Source: Paenibacillus sp. FSL W8-0186 (GTDB lineage: Bacteria > Bacillota > Bacilli > Paenibacillales > Paenibacillaceae). From it: DNA of 64,000 nucleotides. The translations under genes were made by a program, and so were the position numbers. The notes below the pieces were generated by a model that saw only the letters and a program-made list of their open reading frames with translations, was not told where the DNA came from and made no database searches. The stretch is taken from positions 310,001 to 374,000 of the forward strand of contig NZ_CP150207.1 in NCBI RefSeq assembly GCF_037969765.1, written 5' to 3'. Every line of letters starts with the position of its first letter. The stretch's first letter is position 1. This document shows positions 59,206 through 64,000 of the stretch, in pieces.

Positions 59206-60839
59206 ATATTCTCATTGTCGATGACGAGCGGATTATCCGCGAGTGGTTTCGGATGACGGTGGACAAGCTCGGCGGGGACTGCCGGATCATTGGGGAGGCA
59301 GCCAGCGGGGAGGAAGCTCTGGCATTTTGCCGCCAGCACCAGGTGGATCTCGTCGTTACCGATGTGAAAATGCCGGGAATGGACGGGCTGGAGCTAATCA
59401 AGCGGCTGAAGGAGGAGCAGCCGGGCGTGCGTTCGGTGATTTTCAGCTCCTATAGCGAATTTCATTTTGCAGCCGAAGCTCTGAAGCTGGGGGCCAATGA
59501 ATATATTCTCAAAGCCGAGATCACCCTGCCTGGACTTGAGGACATTTTGCAGAAAATCAAAAGGGATATTGAAATGGAACGAAGCAAGGCGCTTGAGCTG
59601 AATTCCTTGCGCCATGTGTTGAATCAGAACGAGCAGGTGCTGCGGACAGCCTATTTTGGGGAGCTGCTTCAGGGCAGCGCACAAGCCGCTCAGCAATTTG
59701 CGTCCAAGATGTCTTACTTTGGCATTGCCCTGCAGGAGAAGAATCTCGCGCTGATGGCTTTCGGCATTATTCCCGGATCGGTGAAGAATAAGAGGATCAG
59801 CGATCCCGAGCTGCTTCAGCAGGCCATGATTAATATTATCAACGAAACTCTGTTGACCGAGACGGGCGGGGGCTGTTCTTTTTTATACATGAATGAGGTT
59901 TACATGCTGCTTGTGAACGCTTCGGCATCAGGCATGAAATCGCAGCGGGAGCTGCTTCTGCTGACGGCGAGCCGGGTGGCGGAGAATGCAAGGCGATTCC
60001 TTGGCGTCGAGTCGGCGATAGGCATCAGCATGACCTACAGCAGCCTCTCCTATCTTCCCGAGCAGGCGCGCGAGGCACTGGAAGCGCTCGATCGAAAAAG
60101 ATTCTACGGCGACAAGAGCGTCGCGTACTTTCAGGACTCGGACATGATGAGCCTGCATTCGGATGTGCGGACTCCCTCGCTTAAGCCGCATATGGATTCC
60201 TTTCACCGCTTATTGGGGGAAGGAAAGCCGCAAGAAGCGCTGCAGCAATTCGGCCATGTGCTGACAAAGGCGGGAGAGGACAGGTTGCTCTCCCCTAAAC
60301 AAATGAAAGCGATTGTATTGGAGCTGATCTACTCGGCGATCAATTGGGCCCGCAGCCTGCAGCTGCCGGGGGACAGGCTTGAAGCGTTATCGGCGGAGAT
60401 CACGGGACAGATCGTGCAGCAGGAGAGCTATCATCAGCTTGCCGCCTGGGCAACCGGAGCGGTTCGCGAGCTGATGGATTGGCTGGAGGCGTCTCGCCCG
60501 CGGTACGCGGAGCCGGTAGAAAGGGCGTGCGAGTACATTCGCCTGAATTATGCCGGGGAAATTACGCTGAAGGAAGTTTCCACACATGTTCATCTGAGCC
60601 GCACGTATTTCAGTGAATTATTCAAGAAGGAGACCGGCCTGAACTTCAATGAATACGTGATGCAGGTTCGCATGGAACAGGCAAAGAACATCCTCAAGCA
60701 TCAGCATATGCGGATTTTCGACGTCGCAGAGCAGGTGGGCTACGCCAATCCAAGCTATTTTATCAAGCTGTTCAAAAAATATGCCGGAGTCTCTCCTTAC
60801 GAATACATGGAATTGCATAGCAGCTTCCGGGCTCGCTAA
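59202..60839 (+). CDS. YesN-like response regulator, AraC-type output
   Basis: Response regulator of 545 residues. The receiver domain has D7/D8, phospho-acceptor D54 in VTDVKMPGMDG and K in YILKAE. An unassigned middle follows (about 130-430), then the AraC double HTH (about 440-540: EITLKEVSTHVHLSRTYFSELFKKETG and a second HTH ending KKYAGVSPYEYM). It overlaps the kinase gene (ATGA). A terminator separates it from the ABC transporter genes, which are its likely targets. Confidence 0.93.
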   Translation: MNILIVDDERIIREWFRMTVDKLGGDCRIIGEAASGEEALAFCRQHQVDLVVTDVKMPGMDGLELIKRLKEEQPGVRSVIFSSYSEFHFAAEALKLGANEYILKAEITLPGLEDILQKIKRDIEMERSKALELNSLRHVLNQNEQVLRTAYFGELLQGSAQAAQQFASKMSYFGIALQEKNLALMAFGIIPGSVKNKRISDPELLQQAMINIINETLLTETGGGCSFLYMNEVYMLLVNASASGMKSQRELLLLTASRVAENARRFLGVESAIGISMTYSSLSYLPEQAREALEALDRKRFYGDKSVAYFQDSDMMSLHSDVRTPSLKPHMDSFHRLLGEGKPQEALQQFGHVLTKAGEDRLLSPKQMKAIVLELIYSAINWARSLQLPGDRLEALSAEITGQIVQQESYHQLAAWATGAVRELMDWLEASRPRYAEPVERACEYIRLNYAGEITLKEVSTHVHLSRTYFSELFKKETGLNFNEYVMQVRMEQAKNILKHQHMRIFDVAEQVGYANPSYFIKLFKKYAGVSPYEYMELHSSFRAR

Positions 60840-60846
60840 ACACTCG

Positions 60847-60874
60847 AACACCTCGCCTTGCGGGGTGTTTTTTT
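60847..60874 (+). terminator. Terminator of the second two-component operon
   Basis: Ten-base arms 60847-60856 and 60860-60869 (one G-T pair), loop CTT, then T7: a textbook intrinsic terminator eight bases after the stop. Confidence 0.9.
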
Positions 60875-61063
60875 GCCTATATCCGAATAATTTGCTATGC
60901 GGCAGTAATATTGTGCTACTCCTTTTAGAGCGGATTATTTAAATTAATAGAGAAGGCGTTTTTTGTGGAGAAAAAGCGGAATTTTCGATCACTAGGCCAT
61001 AAGGCCTTTTTTCTATAATGAATTCAGCAACAACAAGAAGACATGAAACAGGGAGGTCTGAAC

Positions 61064-62371
61064 ATGAAGAAGAAATGGCTGGCCACCGTGCTGGTGACCG
61101 TTCTGGCCGCTTCCGTGCTGAGCGCGTGCGGAGGCAGCAGCGGCACGGAGCAGTTGAACAAGAAGAAAGCGGACGGCAGTGGAGAAACAACGACGCTGAC
61201 CTTCTGGAGAGCAGGTACCGATGCGCAGGAGAATGCGTATTGGAAACGGGTGATCAGCGAATTTGAAGCCAGTCATCCGGGCGTCAAGATCGAGCTGAGC
61301 GAAGCGCCGTTCGGTAATGACATGGAGACGAAGCTGAACGCGGCTTATGCCAGCGGCACGTCCCCTGACGTTCTGTCCTATACGCTGGCTTCGGTTGCGC
61401 AGCGGGCGAGCTTAGGCCAGTATGAGCCGCTTGATGGATATTTGTCCACTTGGGACGGCAGAAGCGATATGATGGAGAATATTTTGGATACCGGAACGTA
61501 TAACGGCAGTCTGTACGGTGTGGGCTTTATCCCCGATCCGCGCGTCCTGCTGTGGCGGAAGGACCTGTTCAAAGAGGCGGGCCTGGATCCCGAGAAGCCG
61601 CCAGGAAGCTGGGAGGAGCTGGCGGACTATGCCCGGAAGCTGACGAAGAAGGACGGCAACACTACGACACTGGCTGGGTTCGCGATTCCGACAGCATCGG
61701 CATGGACGCTGTGGCAATCCTTTGTTCTGCAAAACGGCGGACAGATCATCGACGAGCAAACGAACACGCCATTGTTTGATTCGCCGGAAGCGATAGAAGC
61801 AACAGAATATTTGGCGGAGCTTGTATTAGATGGCATCACGATTCCTAACAATTCCGACAAATCGAATGAGAACCTGTTCCCGAACGGCAAGGCGGCGATC
61901 GCCTATGACAGTCCGGCAGCCTACACGAACCTGCAGAAAGAGAATCCCGAACTGGTTGGACAAATCGGCGTGTCCGGACCGATCGCCAGGAAAGAGAAGG
62001 CTACCTTCGCGGGCATGCGCTTGCTGTTCATGAGCTCGCAGAGCAAGAATAAGGAGCTCGCTGCGGAGTTTATTCAGCACATTATGTCCAAGGAAGAGAC
62101 ATGGAAGCGTTATACGGAGCTGGGAACCCCGGTTGTCCTGAAATCGCTGGAGCAGGATTATATCCAGGACAAGCCGGAGATTAACCAAGCGATCTTTGAT
62201 GCAGTCTCGTACGGTAAAGGCGCAGCGAAGGTCACTTATGCCGGGAAGCTGAGCGAGATTATCAGCCAGAACCTGGAGGGCGCCTTCTACGGGAAGATTT
62301 CGGCTGAGGAAGCGATGAAGCAGGGCGTGGAGCAGTTGAACCGTGAGCTTCCTAACCTGATTGGAAAATAG
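61064..62371 (+). CDS. Carbohydrate ABC transporter, substrate-binding lipoprotein
   Basis: Lipoprotein of 435 residues: signal peptide ending AASVLSACGG (acylated Cys22), then a family 1 (MalE-type) binding protein with TLTFWRAGTDAQENAYWKRVI, LLWRKDLFKEAGLDPEKPP and TLAGFAIPTASAWTLWQSF. It binds an oligosaccharide outside the membrane and delivers it to the two permeases. I chose ATG 61064 behind GGGAGGT. No ATPase gene is in the window; a shared MsmX-type ATPase commonly serves such transporters in Bacillota. Confidence 0.92.
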   Translation: MKKKWLATVLVTVLAASVLSACGGSSGTEQLNKKKADGSGETTTLTFWRAGTDAQENAYWKRVISEFEASHPGVKIELSEAPFGNDMETKLNAAYASGTSPDVLSYTLASVAQRASLGQYEPLDGYLSTWDGRSDMMENILDTGTYNGSLYGVGFIPDPRVLLWRKDLFKEAGLDPEKPPGSWEELADYARKLTKKDGNTTTLAGFAIPTASAWTLWQSFVLQNGGQIIDEQTNTPLFDSPEAIEATEYLAELVLDGITIPNNSDKSNENLFPNGKAAIAYDSPAAYTNLQKENPELVGQIGVSGPIARKEKATFAGMRLLFMSSQSKNKELAAEFIQHIMSKEETWKRYTELGTPVVLKSLEQDYIQDKPEINQAIFDAVSYGKGAAKVTYAGKLSEIISQNLEGAFYGKISAEEAMKQGVEQLNRELPNLIGK

Positions 62372-62386
62372 AGAAATGTTTATAGA

Positions 62387-62427
62387 ACGAGACGCCTGCT
62401 TGCTTCGATGACGCACAGGCGTTTCGT
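62387..62427 (+). terminator. Hairpin between binding-protein and permease genes
   Basis: Twelve-base arms 62387-62398 and 62416-62427 pair with one G-T pair. There is no T-tract. Such hairpins often stabilise the upstream part of the message so that more binding protein than permease is made. Confidence 0.5.
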
Positions 62428-62468
62428 ATAGGATGAAGAAAACCAGACTTCAGCGAGGTGGTTAACTT

Positions 62469-63398
62469 ATGAAACCAACGCTATCCCGTTCTGTGGAGAC
62501 GGACGGGAAGACTAGATCCAAGCAGCGGCTGAGCATCGACTATGTAGGCTATGCGATGATCGCGCCCGGCTATTTAATTTATTTTCTGTTTATTTTCATA
62601 CCGCTGATCGTCGGCGTATATTACAGCTTTACGAACTATAACTTCTACAGTACGCCGGAGTTTATCGGCTTGCAGAATTATGCCCGGCTCCTGCAGGATG
62701 CGCTGTTCGGCAAGGCGATGTACAACACGTTCATCTATGCATTATTTACGATTGTGCCCCAATTGTTCTTAGGCTTAATTCTAGCCGTTCTGTTGAATGG
62801 CAAGCTCTTTGGCCGCGTCTTCTCCCGGGCTAGCATTTATATTCCTAACGTCACCTCGATGGTGGCTGTTTCGATGATCTGGCTGTGGATTTATGACCCG
62901 GCCCTCGGTATTTTGAATCGGATGATCAAGGTGTTTGGCATTGATCCCATTCAGTGGCTCTACAATCCGAACACGGCGATGATGGCCGTAGTCATTATGA
63001 GTATCTGGAAATCGCTGGGTTATACGATGATCGTTTACCTCGCGGGCCTGCAGTCGATTCCGTCCAGCTTGTACGAGGCGGCGCATATGGACGGGGCGTC
63101 GAAGATCCGGCAATTTTTCTCGATTACGATTCCGATGCTGAAGCCAACGACCTTTTTTATTCTGGTCATGTCCTGCATTAACTCGTTTATGGTATTTGAA
63201 CAGGTCAATATTATGACGGCCGGCGGACCGCTGAACTCGACGACAACCGTCGTGCATCAAATTTACCTCCGCGGCTTCCAGGATTTCCAAATGGGATATG
63301 CTTCGGCAATGGCCATTGTCCTCTTTCTCATCACGCTGGTCATTACCTTGATTAACTTCAAGTACGGCAATCAGGGGGATGATTTGGATGTGGATTAA
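62469..63398 (+). CDS. Carbohydrate ABC transporter permease 1 (MalF/UgpA-type)
   Basis: Inner-membrane permease of 309 residues with six TM helices; first helix APGYLIYFLFIFIPLIVGVYYSF. The EAA loop reads LYEAAHMDGASKIRQFFSITIPMLKPTTFF (about 200-230). AGGPLNSTTTVVHQIYLRGF is the usual block of this permease class. RBS GAGGTGG. It forms the pore with the second permease encoded next. Confidence 0.93.
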   Translation: MKPTLSRSVETDGKTRSKQRLSIDYVGYAMIAPGYLIYFLFIFIPLIVGVYYSFTNYNFYSTPEFIGLQNYARLLQDALFGKAMYNTFIYALFTIVPQLFLGLILAVLLNGKLFGRVFSRASIYIPNVTSMVAVSMIWLWIYDPALGILNRMIKVFGIDPIQWLYNPNTAMMAVVIMSIWKSLGYTMIVYLAGLQSIPSSLYEAAHMDGASKIRQFFSITIPMLKPTTFFILVMSCINSFMVFEQVNIMTAGGPLNSTTTVVHQIYLRGFQDFQMGYASAMAIVLFLITLVITLINFKYGNQGDDLDVD

Positions 63399-63416
63399 TC
63401 GATGGGGGTGGGTAAA

Positions 63417-64000
63417 TTGAGCAGCAGAAATATGGGCTTGGTAGTGATGTCGGTCGTTTTGCTGGCGGTATCGCTGGTCATGCTGGCGCCTTTCTTGATC
63501 ATGGTGCTGACCTCGTTCAAAACAATGGGAGAGATCCAGTCACCGACCTTTTCTTTGTTTCCGAAGGTATGGCATTTTGACAATTATGCCGAAGCGCTGT
63601 CGCGGGGCGATTGGCTGAAGTATTTCTATAACTCCTTTGTCGTCACGATCATTACGGTTGTGGTCAGTCTGGTGCTGAATTCGATGGCGGGATACTCCTT
63701 CGCGCGGCTGAAATTCCCGGGAAGAGATATTTTGTTCTTCTCGGTACTGATCGGAATTATGGTGCCGGCCCAGACGACGATGATCCCTACCTTTCTGATG
63801 ATGAAGCAGTTTCCGCTGGCGGGCGGCAATAATCTGTTTGGTCAAGACGGAATCGGATTCATTAACAGTTACACAGGCCTGATCCTGCCGTTTATCGCGG
63901 GCTCATTTGGGATTTTTCTCTGCCGGCAGTTTTTCCTCAATTTCCCCAGAGCTTTGGACGAAGCTTCGCAGATTGACGGGGCCTCCAAGTTCCGGGTATT
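63417..64000 (+). CDS. Carbohydrate ABC transporter permease 2 (MalG/UgpE-type), 3' end outside window
   Basis: Partial permease; about 194 residues are present. The first TM helix (LLAVSLVMLAPFLIMVLTSF) and the block SPTFSLFPKVWHFDNYAEAL are typical of the MalG class. The EAA loop has just begun (LDEASQIDGASKFRV) when the window ends. The start is uncertain: TTG 63417 has GGGGGTGGG upstream, while ATG 63402 in the same frame has no good site. It belongs to the same operon as the binding protein and permease 1. Confidence 0.88.
   Translation, partial: MSSRNMGLVVMSVVLLAVSLVMLAPFLIMVLTSFKTMGEIQSPTFSLFPKVWHFDNYAEALSRGDWLKYFYNSFVVTIITVVVSLVLNSMAGYSFARLKFPGRDILFFSVLIGIMVPAQTTMIPTFLMMKQFPLAGGNNLFGQDGIGFINSYTGLILPFIAGSFGIFLCRQFFLNFPRALDEASQIDGASKFRV

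Overview
The window looks like the chromosome of a Paenibacillus-type bacterium (Bacillota, Paenibacillaceae). Pointers are two YesM/YesN-type two-component pairs, a large surface protein with SLH domains, a PspA-YdjG-YdjH-YdjI set behind a sigma-W-like promoter, a KimA-type potassium importer behind a c-di-AMP riboswitch, many glycoside hydrolases and sugar transporters, strong AAGGAGG ribosome binding sites and frequent GTG/TTG starts. No rRNA, tRNA, CRISPR array, insertion sequence or prophage was seen.

Layout. 71-4268 (minus): an AraC-type response regulator, its YesM-like histidine kinase, and a separate AraC regulator. 4466-13277 (plus): a carbohydrate-degradation block with a GH2 beta-galactosidase-like enzyme, a sialate-O-acetylesterase-type SGNH enzyme, a DUF1349 protein, and a GH3 beta-glucosidase with swapped domain order. 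13393-23934 (minus): a ten-gene, translationally coupled operon that reads as a small-molecule biosynthetic cluster. From its promoter it encodes an acyl carrier protein, two acyl-CoA-dehydrogenase-type flavoproteins, a haem-oxygenase-like diiron protein, a stand-alone NRPS-type adenylation enzyme, a HAD phosphatase, a BtrH/C39-like protein, a GT2 glycosyltransferase, a methyltransferase and an MFS exporter. I consider this the most interesting system here. 24297-27941 (plus): the envelope-stress set pspA-ydjG-ydjH-ydjI.

28255-37250: a lipoprotein, kimA with its riboswitch, a TetR/MFS pair (the MFS appears internally deleted) with a strong operator palindrome, and an AT-rich 1354-residue SLH protein. 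37362-45126: an SGNH hydrolase, a membrane-anchored HTH protein, an ssuADCB sulfonate uptake and desulfonation operon preceded by a structured leader, then a GPH sugar transporter with a YdjC-like deacetylase.

45471-50834: a polymorphic-toxin locus. A 766-residue toxin ends in a CdiA-type RNase A-like domain and is followed by tandem homologous immunity genes and further small immunity-like genes. A 246-bp duplicated copy of the toxin's pre-toxin linker then leads into an unexpressed second toxin module (PD-(D/E)xK nuclease-like, with a nonsense codon) and a frameshifted zinc-ribbon immunity gene. 51014-57119 (minus): an AT-richer sugar operon (ROK repressor, GlcN6P-deaminase-like protein, ROK kinase, GPH symporter, M81 metallopeptidase) with three near-identical ROK operators. 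57403-64000 (plus): a second YesM/YesN pair and a carbohydrate ABC transporter (binding protein plus two permeases, the last cut by the window end).
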